27,419 nt of DNA from Candidatus Krumholzibacteriia bacterium (GCA_026387805.1 JAPLKY010000072.1:1-27419); one strand, 5' to 3'; shown: positions 1 to 8,297, counted from the first letter of the stretch. Made by a program: numbers and translations. The notes: a model not told the origin generated them from the letters alone.

Positions 1-1511
1 TCTCTCGTATTAGAACCGTCCGCCTGCTGGAAGGGCGCGAAGATGATCGACAGCTTGTCCTGAGGAATTCCGATGCCGGTGTCGCGCACCGATACGCGCA
101 GCGTGATGTCTCCGCCGGGGCCGTCGTCGGCGCCGGCCGAGACCTCGATTTCCCCCGATTCGGTGAACTTGGACGCGTTCTCGAGCAGGTTGACGAGGAC
201 CTGCCTGAATCGGTCCGGATCGCCTCGGACGATTCGAGGGACCTCGTCGTCGATGGCGCACGTGAGCTCGATACGCTTCCGCGCGATTTCGGGGCGAATG
301 AGCTCGCAGACTTCATGGATGACGCGGACCGGATCGAAAGGAACGTTCTCGATCTCCATCCGGCTCGCCTCGATCTTCGAGAAATCGAGTATTTCATTGA
401 TGAGAGCGATGAGCGTCTCTCCGCTCGATTTGATGATTTCCGCGAATTCGCGCTGCTCGTCCGACAGGTTCGTGTCGAACAGCATGCCGGCGAATCCGAT
501 GATCGCGTTCATGGGCGTTCTCAACTCATGGCTCACGTTGGCGACGAACTCGCTCTTCATTCGCGCGGCGAGCTCCGCCGCCTCCTTCGCCTCCCGCAGA
601 ACGCGTTCCGTTTCCTTGTGCACGGATATATCCCTCAGAATGAGCTGGTGGCACACTTTTCCGCCGAACATGAAGGACGCCGCGAAGGTGCTCACCGGTA
701 TCGCGGTGCCGTCTCCGGCGACTATTTCGCATTCGGTCGTCTCCGCGTTTTCGATGACGCGCCGGGCGAAATCTTCCGATGCGAGGGAGTCGGGCCGTCC
801 GCACAGAATCCGCACCGCATTTATCGCCAGGAGCTCGTCGCGCGAGCGGCCGGTCAGGCGCTCCGCCTGACCGTTGCAATCGATGATGCGCAGCGTATCC
901 GATTCGACGATGAAGATCGCGTCGTTGTTGGCTTCGAACAGGCCTCTGTATTTCTCTTCGCCCCGCCGCAATTCGCCGTAGGCGCGCTTGAGCTCGATGA
1001 GCTTTCCGAGCTCCGTGGCGACGGCATTGATGAGACTTCTCTCGTCCTTCAGGAACGGGCCCTCGTCCGCGGCCGGTTTCTCTTCCAGGTAACAGACTTC
1101 GAGCCCGCCGATGAGCGAGCCGTGCGCGAATATGCCGCTCGATTGTTTCCAGAGCGTTTCTTCGAAGTTGCGCGTTTTGAACTCTTCATGCTCGAGGAGG
1201 ATGCGGGCACAGGCTACATCGTGATATCTCCAGCCCGAAGGAATAATCTCGACGGCGGCCTGGAGCATTTCGCTCTGCGAGCTGTCGAGCTTCTCGCAGA
1301 GCTTGGAGAGCATGATCAGGCAGTTCAGCTCCTTGATGCGTTCGCGCAGCTCCGTCGTTATCCGCAGTTGCTCGCTCGGCCGCTCGGCGAGCGGGGTAGA
1401 GGCGGCGTCGACAAAGGCGCGGACGACGCCCCCGCGCGGCGGAGCGCCCTCGGCCGTTCGATGCCTTTCGGGCCGCAGCGATTCGATCGTATCGAGCAGT
1501 TCCAAGTTCAT
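1..1511 (-). CDS. Sensor histidine kinase, GAF-like + PAS + HisKA + HATPase (3' end outside window)
   Basis: Autophosphorylating sensor kinase, presumably signalling to an unseen response regulator. I translated 503 codons from ATG 1511 to the window edge. Residues ~40-150 form a GAF-like input region of a type common in kinases (RERIKELNCL start, EIIPSGW, FLKDERSLINAVA end). A PAS domain follows at ~165-290. The HisKA box has SHELRTP with phospho-accepting His328. The ATPase domain shows the N-box (NLLENASKF) and a G1 box (DTGIGIP), and the window ends at the FAPFQQAD motif. No membrane segment is seen, so it is probably cytosolic. A receiver domain could follow outside the window. The ATG lacks an obvious SD and the frame stays open upstream, so the start is uncertain. 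It lies on the same strand as, and downstream of, the fibre/GAF/LuxR operon, 352 bases away. Confidence 0.9.
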   Translation of the reverse strand, partial: MNLELLDTIESLRPERHRTAEGAPPRGGVVRAFVDAASTPLAERPSEQLRITTELRERIKELNCLIMLSKLCEKLDSSQSEMLQAAVEIIPSGWRYHDVACARILLEHEEFKTRNFEETLWKQSSGIFAHGSLIGGLEVCYLEEKPAADEGPFLKDERSLINAVATELGKLIELKRAYGELRRGEEKYRGLFEANNDAIFIVESDTLRIIDCNGQAERLTGRSRDELLAINAVRILCGRPDSLASEDFARRVIENAETTECEIVAGDGTAIPVSTFAASFMFGGKVCHQLILRDISVHKETERVLREAKEAAELAARMKSEFVANVSHELRTPMNAIIGFAGMLFDTNLSDEQREFAEIIKSSGETLIALINEILDFSKIEASRMEIENVPFDPVRVIHEVCELIRPEIARKRIELTCAIDDEVPRIVRGDPDRFRQVLVNLLENASKFTESGEIEVSAGADDGPGGDITLRVSVRDTGIGIPQDKLSIIFAPFQQADGSNTR

Positions 1512-1863
1512 ACAAAGCAGCGGAGTCCGCAATCGGCGTGCCGCGGAAAAGGAGCCCGTTTCAACCGCGGGACTTTGGTCTTGCGCTTCAAGGACCCTGG
1601 GCGGAGGCGAATACGCCGCGAGGTCCCGTGCCGGTTCGGGAGAGCGACGTCCGCCGAAGAGGGGAATCCGTTTTCCGCGAAGAGATTGAGGTGCATCCAT
1701 ACGGGAGGTTCTCCGGTGTCCGCGCCCGGTCGATGGTCCCATTCGCGCGACGCGCGAGCGAGGCGCTCATCGGTCCCGGACGGAGCGCCGCCCGATGCAT
1801 TTTGCATGGCGCATGGATGATGCGCCACGCCCGGCGTCGAGCGGGAGCGGCGCCCGGTCCCGG
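1512..1863. other. Gap between LuxR gene and histidine kinase
   Basis: I see no convincing gene in this 352-base gap; the short ORFs on both strands have arginine-rich, shadow-like composition. A small perfect dyad, ATGCA-TTT-TGCAT, lies at 1795-1807 and could be a binding site, but it may be chance. No clear terminator or promoter was found, so read-through from the LuxR gene into the kinase is possible. Confidence 0.4.
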
Positions 1864-2370
1864 TCAGGCGATGAGCTTGTGGAACAGCTGGGACCGGTTC
1901 CCCACGCCGAGCTTGCGATAGATCTTCCAGAGGTGATTCTTGACGGTCTTGTCGCTTATGCCGAGCGCCTCCGATATTTCCCTGTTGCTCTTTCCGTAGA
2001 CGAGCTGCGTGAGCACTCCCTTCTCCCGTTTCGAAAGGGCGGCGTCTCCGCCGCAGTGCTCGATGCTCGCGAGAATGCGGCGAAAATCGGGATTGTCCGT
2101 TTTCGTCTCGGGCAGGCTCGCGACGATGCGGTTCAGCCTCTCGATATCGCGTGAGTTGACGAGCGTGTTCGCGCAGAGGGCCTCGACCGATTTGATGACC
2201 GCCCTCTGGTACGCATCGATGCGCGCGACGAGCGACTTCTCGATCTCCTCGTCGAGCCGCGGTTCGCGCTCGCGGGCGAGCTCCCGCAGAAGGCGCTCCA
2301 GCTCGGGTGAGATCGGGCCTTGCGCCCGGTCATCCGTTGCTTCCGACGGTATATGCTGTTTGGTCGTCAT
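1864..2370 (-). CDS. LuxR/GerE-type HTH regulator without receiver domain
   Basis: Predicted DNA-binding transcription factor of 168 residues. The C-terminal ~60 residues are a standard GerE/LuxR helix-turn-helix (LSKREKGVLTQLVYGKSNREIS, then DKTVKNHLWKIYRKLGV). The N-terminal ~105 residues are charged and helical and show no phospho-receiver acidic pocket, so control is probably not by aspartate phosphorylation. The ATG follows a GGGGGAT SD. It begins 12 bases after the GAF sensor stop, so the two are almost certainly co-transcribed. The protein is clearly paralogous to the one at 18691-19179, which also follows a GAF sensor. Inference: the GAF protein senses and this protein acts, possibly on the upstream fibre operon. 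Confidence 0.85.
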   Translation of the reverse strand: MTTKQHIPSEATDDRAQGPISPELERLLRELAREREPRLDEEIEKSLVARIDAYQRAVIKSVEALCANTLVNSRDIERLNRIVASLPETKTDNPDFRRILASIEHCGGDAALSKREKGVLTQLVYGKSNREISEALGISDKTVKNHLWKIYRKLGVGNRSQLFHKLIA

Positions 2371-2382
2371 ATCGATCCCCCG

Positions 2383-3300
2383 CTACTTTCCAGCGGCGGG
2401 GCGCCCTCTTCTCGCTTCCTGCAATGGTTTCTTCAAATGCGGGATCATTTGTTTGAGCCAGTTGACGTGCTCCGCGTGACGGATGCACGCGCCCGCGTTC
2501 CCGGCGAACACCTGGAACGCGCGAAGATCGTCGTCGTCGTACGTGATGTCGGGCGAATTGCTCGTCGCGTTGATGACGCCGACGATCTCGTCGCGTAGAA
2601 GGATGGGGACGACCATCGTCGAGGTCAGCGATGGATAGTTGAACTTCAGGTCGGGATATCGCGCGCAATCGCCGGCGTCCCGAAGGAGGATCGGTTCGCG
2701 GTGAGCCGCCGACCATCCGGCGATCCCTTCCCCGACCTTCTGCCGCATGTCGAGCATGTTCAGGTCGCTATGGCCGGACACCGATCGCACGACGAGCTCG
2801 TTCTTCTGCGCGTCGAGAAGCATGAGGGACGATCGATGGCAGTTGAACGTTTCCGCGCATACGTTCGTTATGCTCTGAAGGATGCTCCGCAGGTCGGTCT
2901 CGACGCTCATGATGTTGCTCACGCTCGCGAGGGCATACATGCGAGCCGTGTGCCGGACCAGTCGCCGCTCATATCCCTCCTGGAGGGCCAGGAACCGTTT
3001 ATGCATGCGCATGACGATTCGCTGCTGCTGCGTCAGGTAGGCGACGAAGACCAGCACCGTCAGCGAGAGGCCGACGAGCAGAACCAGATCCGTCTTCATC
3101 CACGGCCATGGATTGAAGTGCCGTTCGCTGAGAAGTGGGGGGATCGCCGAGGCGAGGCCGATCGACGTCAGCACAAGCACGCCTGCAAGGAGAAACCAGT
3201 TGCGCCAGGTGTGGCGATAGAGGGTGTCCCTGTCGGCGGGCGTGACGAGGTTGTTTGCCTCGATCGATTCGATTCTTGATTTCGCGTCGCTCGGCGGCAT
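2383..3300 (-). CDS. Two-TM membrane protein with cytoplasmic GAF domain
   Basis: Putative membrane-anchored sensor of 305 residues. Two hydrophobic helices (about residues 33-56 and 70-90) flank a short loop with a PWPW motif. A coiled linker (~92-120) then leads to a GAF domain (~125-275) with typical GEGIAGW and VVPILLRDEIVGVIN strands. There is no kinase, cyclase or phosphodiesterase domain, so the output is probably by protein contact, perhaps with the LuxR protein encoded next. The start has a strong AAAGGAG SD that overlaps the end of the 72-residue gene. It is a full-length paralogue of the protein at 19176-20093, sharing the WRNWFLLAG segment. The ligand is unknown. Confidence 0.85.
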   Translation of the reverse strand: MPPSDAKSRIESIEANNLVTPADRDTLYRHTWRNWFLLAGVLVLTSIGLASAIPPLLSERHFNPWPWMKTDLVLLVGLSLTVLVFVAYLTQQQRIVMRMHKRFLALQEGYERRLVRHTARMYALASVSNIMSVETDLRSILQSITNVCAETFNCHRSSLMLLDAQKNELVVRSVSGHSDLNMLDMRQKVGEGIAGWSAAHREPILLRDAGDCARYPDLKFNYPSLTSTMVVPILLRDEIVGVINATSNSPDITYDDDDLRAFQVFAGNAGACIRHAEHVNWLKQMIPHLKKPLQEARRGRPAAGK

Positions 3301-3302
3301 GC

Positions 3303-3521
3303 TCAGCTCCTTTCATAGATGCTGATGTGGATGCGGAACGAGTTGGGCTCGTTCGCCTCGAGGCCGGCGGTCTTTTTCTTGCCGACCGGCGAATCCTGCG
3401 ACACGAGAACGGCCGTCATGAAGCTGTGCATGAGGTTGCATACCGCGTCCACGTTCTCGAGATGATCGGCGAACTCGAGCGAGAATATCCTTTTACTCAA
3501 TGCCGTCATTTCGTTGGTCAT
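3303..3521 (-). CDS. Small conserved-context protein of unknown function (72 aa)
   Basis: I do not recognise a family. The 72-residue product has no signal peptide or membrane helix. It has a helical N-terminal half (ADHLENVDAVCNLMHSFMTAV) and a C-terminal part ending in a likely strand (SFRIHISIYERS). It is probably a real gene: its ATG overlaps the usher-like stop codon as ATGA, a GGGGAGA SD precedes it, and its 3' end contains the SD of the GAF gene. It therefore sits in a translationally coupled chain. Placed between the surface machinery and the sensor, it might be a small adaptor or regulator; that is inference only. The second GAF-LuxR pair has no counterpart. Confidence 0.6.
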   Translation of the reverse strand: MTNEMTALSKRIFSLEFADHLENVDAVCNLMHSFMTAVLVSQDSPVGKKKTAGLEANEPNSFRIHISIYERS

Positions 3522-6379
3522 CGCCGTATCTCCCCTTTGCTCTCTCCGCTGATGGTGCCTCCGGGGAGGAGCTGGATCGACCTCGGTTTCGGCCAGACGG
3601 AGGCTTCGATCTCCTTCTTATCGCCGTGCGCGAGCGTGACGTTGAACTCGTCGGTCTCCAGGGCGTGCTGGGGCGGAAGCTGCCGGGAGTCGATTCTGAT
3701 CCGCCACGTGCCGGGTCTCAGTCCCCTGAAGGAGAACTTTCCTCTTCCGTCCGTCGTCTGGTAGAAGCGATCCTCTCCGTTTGTAAGCTCGACGATGACA
3801 TCTTCGAGGCCGCCCGCGTCGATGAGTTCGTCTCTCGCGATCGGTCCCTGCTTGATCACGCGGGATCCCATGACCGATAGTCCCTGTTGGGCCGCTCCCC
3901 GGGGATCGGCCGACATCTTCGCGGGATCGAGCGCGAGCAGCGCGACTCTGCCTGAAATCTCTCCGGCGGTCGAGACGCCGATCTCGCGCAAGGTCGTCCG
4001 GCCCCCCGTGATCTCGACGGGAATCGGAAGGCCGTCGGACGGGATCTTGTTCATCCCCATCGATCGCTGATCGATCGTGAGCTGGTGAAGGCCCGGAGCG
4101 AGGGCGGGGAACATGAATTCGCCGCGCTTGTCCGTCATCGTAGCCACGTTGTCGATCGAGAGGACCACGTTCGGCATCGGAACGGGATTCTGCTGATCCC
4201 TGTCGATGACCGTTCCCCTGAGGAGACCGAAGCTGCGCTTTTTCATCGCCGGTATATTGAACGGGACCGTGTACGCGGCGAAGAACGCATAATCCTCCTT
4301 CGCGACGTTCTCGAACTTGAACCATCGCATCTTGAGGGCAATCGAATGCGAATTCGGGAGGATGTATTCGATATCCGAGAAGACGTAGTCCTGGAGCGGC
4401 AGCCTTTCGCTGTCGATGTTGTTCTTCTGGTAGCTGATGTTCAGGGTGAGATGCCGTCTCAGATTGAGCCACGCGGCCGCCCCGACGTTCACCGTCTTCT
4501 CGGGGTTTCCGGTGTAGCTGTTATGGCCGAATCTCGTGAAGAGCGTATAGCTTTGCGTGGGCGAGGGTCTGATATAGGTGTAGATGCTGTAGTTGCCGAA
4601 CACTCTGTCCTGTCCGCCGGGAAGTCTGCTATCCACTTCCGCCCGTTCGGCGTAGCTCTGGACTCCGAGGATCCGGTAGGTGTGCCCAAGCCCCAATCGC
4701 AGGGTGTTCTGGGTGAAATCGTACTGCGCGGGCACGAGCTTGTCCCGCCGGTTCAGCGTTTCGTACTCGGCCGAGGCGGATGTGCCGGCGGGAAACGCAT
4801 AGGAGAGCCCGCCGATGTACGATACTTCGCGCGAGGCGGCGCTCAGGTCGCGCCCGAGATCGAGGCTGTTCTCGGACAACCGGTACGACGCGTTGCCTCT
4901 GAGGTTGCGCCGCAGCTCGGCGGAGATCGTGCCGTTGCTGTAGAGAACGTTCCGGTAGTAGCCCGGGAAATCGGGCGCCGCGTACGTATTCTCGAACGTG
5001 TACCAGACGCGATCCGCGGCACGCCCGTCGAGCGTGATCCGGTGCGCGAACGAGGATGATTCGACCCCCGTCACGGGGCTGCTGTGGGCGTACTCGAGAC
5101 CGAGGTTGAGGAGGGAGCCGGGATTGATCCGCGCCTGGATCGTGTAGATATCGTCGCAGGATCCGGCGCGCGCGGGGCTCGAGTCCTGTCGTTTGTTGAG
5201 GAAGTTGCCGCGCAGCTTGAATCCCGTACCGAACCGGTAGCCCGCGAATGCTCCGATTTCCCGCTCCTGGGGGGAATCCCAGCGGGTTTCCGTGTAATAT
5301 GATCCGATCTCGGCCGCTCCGGGATGAAGAATCGCTTCGGCTCCCCGCGCGTAGGTCAGGAGTTCGGAGAGGGGAGACAAGGCGTAGAGTTTGTCGCCGA
5401 GCGTAAGGCTGAGGTTCTCGTCCCCGTAGGAAGCGCGCAGAACGTCCCTCAATCCGTAGGTGCTTCGATCGAGGCGATCCGGTCCTCTGAAGAGAAAGTC
5501 GACCTTTCTCGTCCCCTTTTCGTCGAGGTTCCCGAAACCGGAGTATTCCAGTTGAGCGCCGGTCTCGTCGTTCTGCCCGACGGCGATGAAGCGCGCCTGG
5601 CTCGGAACGCGATTGCGCGGATCCACCGAGGCGAGGATCTGGGGAAGGATCTCGACGAACACGGTGCGCGCGAGCGACGTGGATCCGCCGTCCGGCGCCT
5701 CGGCGAGGACTTCGACCTCCAGAACCTGGTTGATCTTGGTACTGATCGTCGGATCGGTTTTGACGGAGAGGTTCAGGGGAAGAGAGCTTCCCGCGGCGAG
5801 GATGACCGATACGGGATCCATGATGACGGGGAATTCGGGAGAGCTCCGCGCGATCATCTTCATCGATACATCGCTGTTGCCGTTATTGATCAAGCGCATG
5901 CGCACGTCGTATTGCTCGCCGGCGAGCACGAGCTCGGGCTTGTCTTCGATGACGGCATCGAGCTTGACGACGGGCTTGACCACGATGGAGAAGCTCTCGA
6001 TCGCCGCGATCTCGGCCGTGTTGCGGTCGACCATCGAGTACGTGACGTTGTAGGTTCCCGCCGGATACTTTCTCGGAACGATGAACGTCACGAGCTGCAC
6101 CTTTTGCTCGCCCGGCGCCAGGCTGATGGAGCGCTTGTAGGCGATGGCGGGCTGCCATCCTTCGGGCTGCGTCGGCAGGTCGAGGTTCTCGTCGAGCTCC
6201 ACGGCGCCGTCCGTCCGGTTCGAGACGAGGTAGCTCGCCGTGACGATCTTGCCCGGCTCGACCAGGACCAGTTTCGGAGAGGTCAGGGTGAGCTCCACGC
6301 CGCGCCCCGTGCCCTCCGCGAAGCCGTACGAGGGGAGCATGAGGATCACTATGAATAGAATGGCGAATCGGGGCTTCAT
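3518..6379 (-). CDS. Usher-like outer-membrane protein: Ig-like domains, beta-barrel, carboxypeptidase-regulatory-like C-terminus
   Basis: Large (953 aa) secreted protein, probably the outer-membrane assembly platform for the adjacent pilin-like subunits. A signal peptide (~1-21, ending YGFA) precedes two Ig-like/NEW3-like beta domains (~25-135 and ~140-250) with the repeated TxPGxxVxxxxxVxN pattern. Residues ~260-715 have alternating aromatic strands typical of a transmembrane barrel (GAFAGYRFGTGFKLRGNF, DYAFFAAYTVPF). Two carboxypeptidase-regulatory-like beta-sandwiches follow (~720-800 with DKRGEFMFPALAPG, ~830-930 with DGRGKFSFRGLRPG). Classical ushers are ~800-850 aa with an N-terminal chaperone-binding domain, a plug in the barrel and C-terminal beta-sandwiches. 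This protein resembles that plan loosely and is longer. The start overlaps the chaperone stop (ATGA). It could instead be a different barrel-type surface protein. Confidence 0.7.
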   Translation of the reverse strand: MKPRFAILFIVILMLPSYGFAEGTGRGVELTLTSPKLVLVEPGKIVTASYLVSNRTDGAVELDENLDLPTQPEGWQPAIAYKRSISLAPGEQKVQLVTFIVPRKYPAGTYNVTYSMVDRNTAEIAAIESFSIVVKPVVKLDAVIEDKPELVLAGEQYDVRMRLINNGNSDVSMKMIARSSPEFPVIMDPVSVILAAGSSLPLNLSVKTDPTISTKINQVLEVEVLAEAPDGGSTSLARTVFVEILPQILASVDPRNRVPSQARFIAVGQNDETGAQLEYSGFGNLDEKGTRKVDFLFRGPDRLDRSTYGLRDVLRASYGDENLSLTLGDKLYALSPLSELLTYARGAEAILHPGAAEIGSYYTETRWDSPQEREIGAFAGYRFGTGFKLRGNFLNKRQDSSPARAGSCDDIYTIQARINPGSLLNLGLEYAHSSPVTGVESSSFAHRITLDGRAADRVWYTFENTYAAPDFPGYYRNVLYSNGTISAELRRNLRGNASYRLSENSLDLGRDLSAASREVSYIGGLSYAFPAGTSASAEYETLNRRDKLVPAQYDFTQNTLRLGLGHTYRILGVQSYAERAEVDSRLPGGQDRVFGNYSIYTYIRPSPTQSYTLFTRFGHNSYTGNPEKTVNVGAAAWLNLRRHLTLNISYQKNNIDSERLPLQDYVFSDIEYILPNSHSIALKMRWFKFENVAKEDYAFFAAYTVPFNIPAMKKRSFGLLRGTVIDRDQQNPVPMPNVVLSIDNVATMTDKRGEFMFPALAPGLHQLTIDQRSMGMNKIPSDGLPIPVEITGGRTTLREIGVSTAGEISGRVALLALDPAKMSADPRGAAQQGLSVMGSRVIKQGPIARDELIDAGGLEDVIVELTNGEDRFYQTTDGRGKFSFRGLRPGTWRIRIDSRQLPPQHALETDEFNVTLAHGDKKEIEASVWPKPRSIQLLPGGTISGESKGEIRR

Positions 6380-7179
6380 GGCTGTAACCTCACTTCATAC
6401 GTAGTTCCGAATACTCGATCGTCTCCGTTGTCGACGACGAAGAGCGCCGTATACGTTCCCCGGGGGACGTTCGTCAGGTCGAAGAGATGCCTGACCGAGC
6501 AGCTCGGCAGGACGCGTTGCCGGTTACTGTCGAACCGCCCGATGTAGCGGCCGTCCTTGTCGTAGAATTCGGTCCATACCGCCGGGCTCAGCCATCGTTC
6601 CCCGACGTTGACGACGTCGGTCTGGAGCAGCGTCTTTCCGTCGCGGACCACGACCTTGTTGTCGGTGATGTTGATCGTGGAGCTGCCCGTCTCGCCGATG
6701 TCGGAGATGATCTGGACCGCGTAGCGGACGACGGTCTGCAGGCCCAGGACCACCTTTCCGTCCTGGCCCCTGACCCCCATACCCGTCTCGGCGATGGGTT
6801 CCACCATAATGATGCTCCAGTAGGTCCCCGCGAGACCCGGATCGCCTGGCGCCGTAATCTCGTAGAAGATGGAGACCGTTTCCTTGGGAGGGATCGTGAC
6901 GTTCAGGGGACTCACGTTGATCCATCCCGCGTTCGAGCGATTGCTGCTGCCCGCCTCGTCGTACAGGGTGCGCCCGTCGGCGAAAAACGCGTAATCGGTC
7001 TGGGATACGCACACCCGCGCGGCGACGTCGTCCTTGTTGTAGAGCTGGATCGTGCCCTCTTTCTTCTCGCCGGGCGCAAGGGTCATCTGGTGCGTCAGGC
7101 CCCCGAGCACCGACACCGTCCACGCCGGCGAGCTCGCCAGCGCGAGCATCAGTATACAGGTGCAGAAGAGTCTTTTCAT
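6376..7179 (-). CDS. PapD-like periplasmic pilus chaperone
   Basis: Probable periplasmic chaperone (267 aa) that would hold pilin-like subunits and deliver them to the usher-like protein. A signal peptide at the N-terminus (MKRLFCTCILMLALASS) is followed by an Ig-like domain. That domain has the pattern usual in fimbrial chaperones: LAPGEKKEGTIQLYNKDD, then WINVSPLNVTIPPKETVSIFYEITAP. A second beta-rich domain ends with VPRGTYTALFVVDNGDD. The classical Arg/Lys cleft pair could not be assigned by eye. I chose ATG 7179, preceded by GGGAGG at good spacing, over an upstream ATG at 7215 that would put 12 polar residues before the signal peptide. It sits between the subunit genes and the usher-like gene and overlaps the latter by 4 bases. 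Confidence 0.72.
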   Translation of the reverse strand: MKRLFCTCILMLALASSPAWTVSVLGGLTHQMTLAPGEKKEGTIQLYNKDDVAARVCVSQTDYAFFADGRTLYDEAGSSNRSNAGWINVSPLNVTIPPKETVSIFYEITAPGDPGLAGTYWSIIMVEPIAETGMGVRGQDGKVVLGLQTVVRYAVQIISDIGETGSSTINITDNKVVVRDGKTLLQTDVVNVGERWLSPAVWTEFYDKDGRYIGRFDSNRQRVLPSCSVRHLFDLTNVPRGTYTALFVVDNGDDRVFGTTYEVRLQP

Positions 7180-7238
7180 TGCAGCCTCCCGGTTATGTGA
7201 AATGCGAATCATCATCGAAATACCTCCGCCGTCTCCCT

Positions 7239-7700
7239 CTAGTTGGCGGCAATCGTGAATGTCACCGTTTTCGCCGCGCTCGAAACGACCCCGGCGCTGA
7301 CGGAGGCGTCGAACTCGTACGAGATCCCGAGTCCGTTCTCGCTCGTCAGATTGGCGATTCCGGTAACGAGATTCTGGGCCGTAGCGGAAAGGGTGACCAT
7401 TCCGACGCTCGTCGCCCCGGTGGGCGCCGCGAGCATGACTTTCAGGGCCGTGTTCGCCGGCATCGCCGTGTTGATCTCACCCGTGATCTTCACTGTGCCG
7501 GTAGTGACGTCGATGTTGTACGTCGTCGTCGCGTCGCTTACCGGGATCAAAACGGAGCCGGCCGTCGCGGAGCCGATGATGAGCGCACCGGGATTGCCGC
7601 TTGCGGTCATATCGTCCGCCTTCGCCGCGCCGAAGCCGAACGCCGCCATGAGCAGCACCGCGATCCCGATGGAATTCTTCGTCATTTTTTTATTCAACAT
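7239..7700 (-). CDS. Pilin-like subunit B (short N-terminus)
   Basis: Secreted beta-rich subunit of 153 aa, paralogous to subunit A (7809-8297). A signal peptide ends near AAKA, and the mature protein starts almost directly at the shared SGNPGALI block. Both subunits share ATTTYNI/ATTTYAI, INTAMPANTALKV/LNTAMPANTLLKV, a SAQ/TAQ-LVT block and the final beta-strand AKTVTFTI/QKTVTLTV. The alternating hydrophobic C-terminal strand is as expected for chaperone-bound pilins. Compared with A, it lacks about 15 residues at the mature N-terminus. A GGGGAAGAAAG SD lies upstream of the chosen ATG. It is probably a minor or terminal subunit of the same fibre. Confidence 0.72.
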   Translation of the reverse strand: MLNKKMTKNSIGIAVLLMAAFGFGAAKADDMTASGNPGALIIGSATAGSVLIPVSDATTTYNIDVTTGTVKITGEINTAMPANTALKVMLAAPTGATSVGMVTLSATAQNLVTGIANLTSENGLGISYEFDASVSAGVVSSAAKTVTFTIAAN

Positions 7701-7761
7701 GTTCTTTCTTCCCCGATTGGCTTTCCCTTGTCTTCTCTATCTCCATTCAACCGTTTGAAAG

Positions 7762-7795
7762 TGGAGGGTGGTCACGCAGCGCGACCACCCCTCCA
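7762..7795 (-). terminator. Stem-loop between the two pilin genes (attenuator-like)
   Basis: Just after the stop of subunit A, the minus strand has a long GC stem (GGAGGGGTGGTC against GACCACCCTCC, one bulged G) with a 9-base loop. No T-run follows, so it is probably a partial terminator or an mRNA stabiliser that lets subunit A outnumber downstream products. Confidence 0.55.
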
Positions 7796-7808
7796 TGCCT
7801 GGCCGGTG

Positions 7809-8297
7809 TTACGCAGCGTCAGCGACTGTCAGGGTCACGGTCTTCTGAGCCGAGGCGACGACGCCCGCGGCGGCCGTGGCCGAGAACTCGTAGCTGATGG
7901 CGATACCGCTCTCCGCTACTGCCCCGATCGCGGTGACGAGACTCTGGGCGCTGGCGGTCAGGGTGACCTGACCCGCGCCGGTGCCCGTTGACGGAGCCGT
8001 CACGGTCACTTTGAGCAGGGTATTAGCCGGCATCGCGGTGTTGAGCACACCGGTGATCCTCTTGGCGCTACCGTTCGTGGTGATCGCATAGGTCGTGGTA
8101 GCGTCAGTGACGGCCGTCGGCTGGGATCCCGCGACGGCGGCGCTGACGATAAGTGCGCCAGGGTTGCCGCTGACCGAGATCTCGTTGATCGCCGATACCT
8201 CATACGTGACCGTCTGGGTCGTGCTGCTCGCGGCGAAGGCCGTTCCGCAAACGCCGAGAAGTAGCATTGCCGTTGATAAGGCGACGAGTTTCTTCAT
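7809..8297 (-). CDS. Pilin-like subunit A (probable major subunit)
   Basis: Secreted beta-rich protein (162 aa) with a clear signal peptide (MKKLVALSTAMLLLGVCGTAFA). The mature N-terminus, TQTVTYEVSAINEISVSG, alternates hydrophobic and polar residues. That is what a donor-strand N-terminal extension looks like in chaperone-usher pilins. The body repeats the blocks of subunit B, is rich in Thr, Ala and Val, and has no cysteine in the mature part. The SD is a near-perfect AGGAGGTGA. First position in the operon, the strongest ribosome site and a stem-loop immediately after it all suggest the major structural subunit. Function is inferred from features and context; no named pilin family is claimed. 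Confidence 0.75.
   Translation of the reverse strand: MKKLVALSTAMLLLGVCGTAFAASSTTQTVTYEVSAINEISVSGNPGALIVSAAVAGSQPTAVTDATTTYAITTNGSAKRITGVLNTAMPANTLLKVTVTAPSTGTGAGQVTLTASAQSLVTAIGAVAESGIAISYEFSATAAAGVVASAQKTVTLTVADAA

Noticed and set aside
315..1820. 501-codon plus-strand open frame
   Set aside because: Antisense to the histidine kinase, whose true frame is recognisable on the minus strand.
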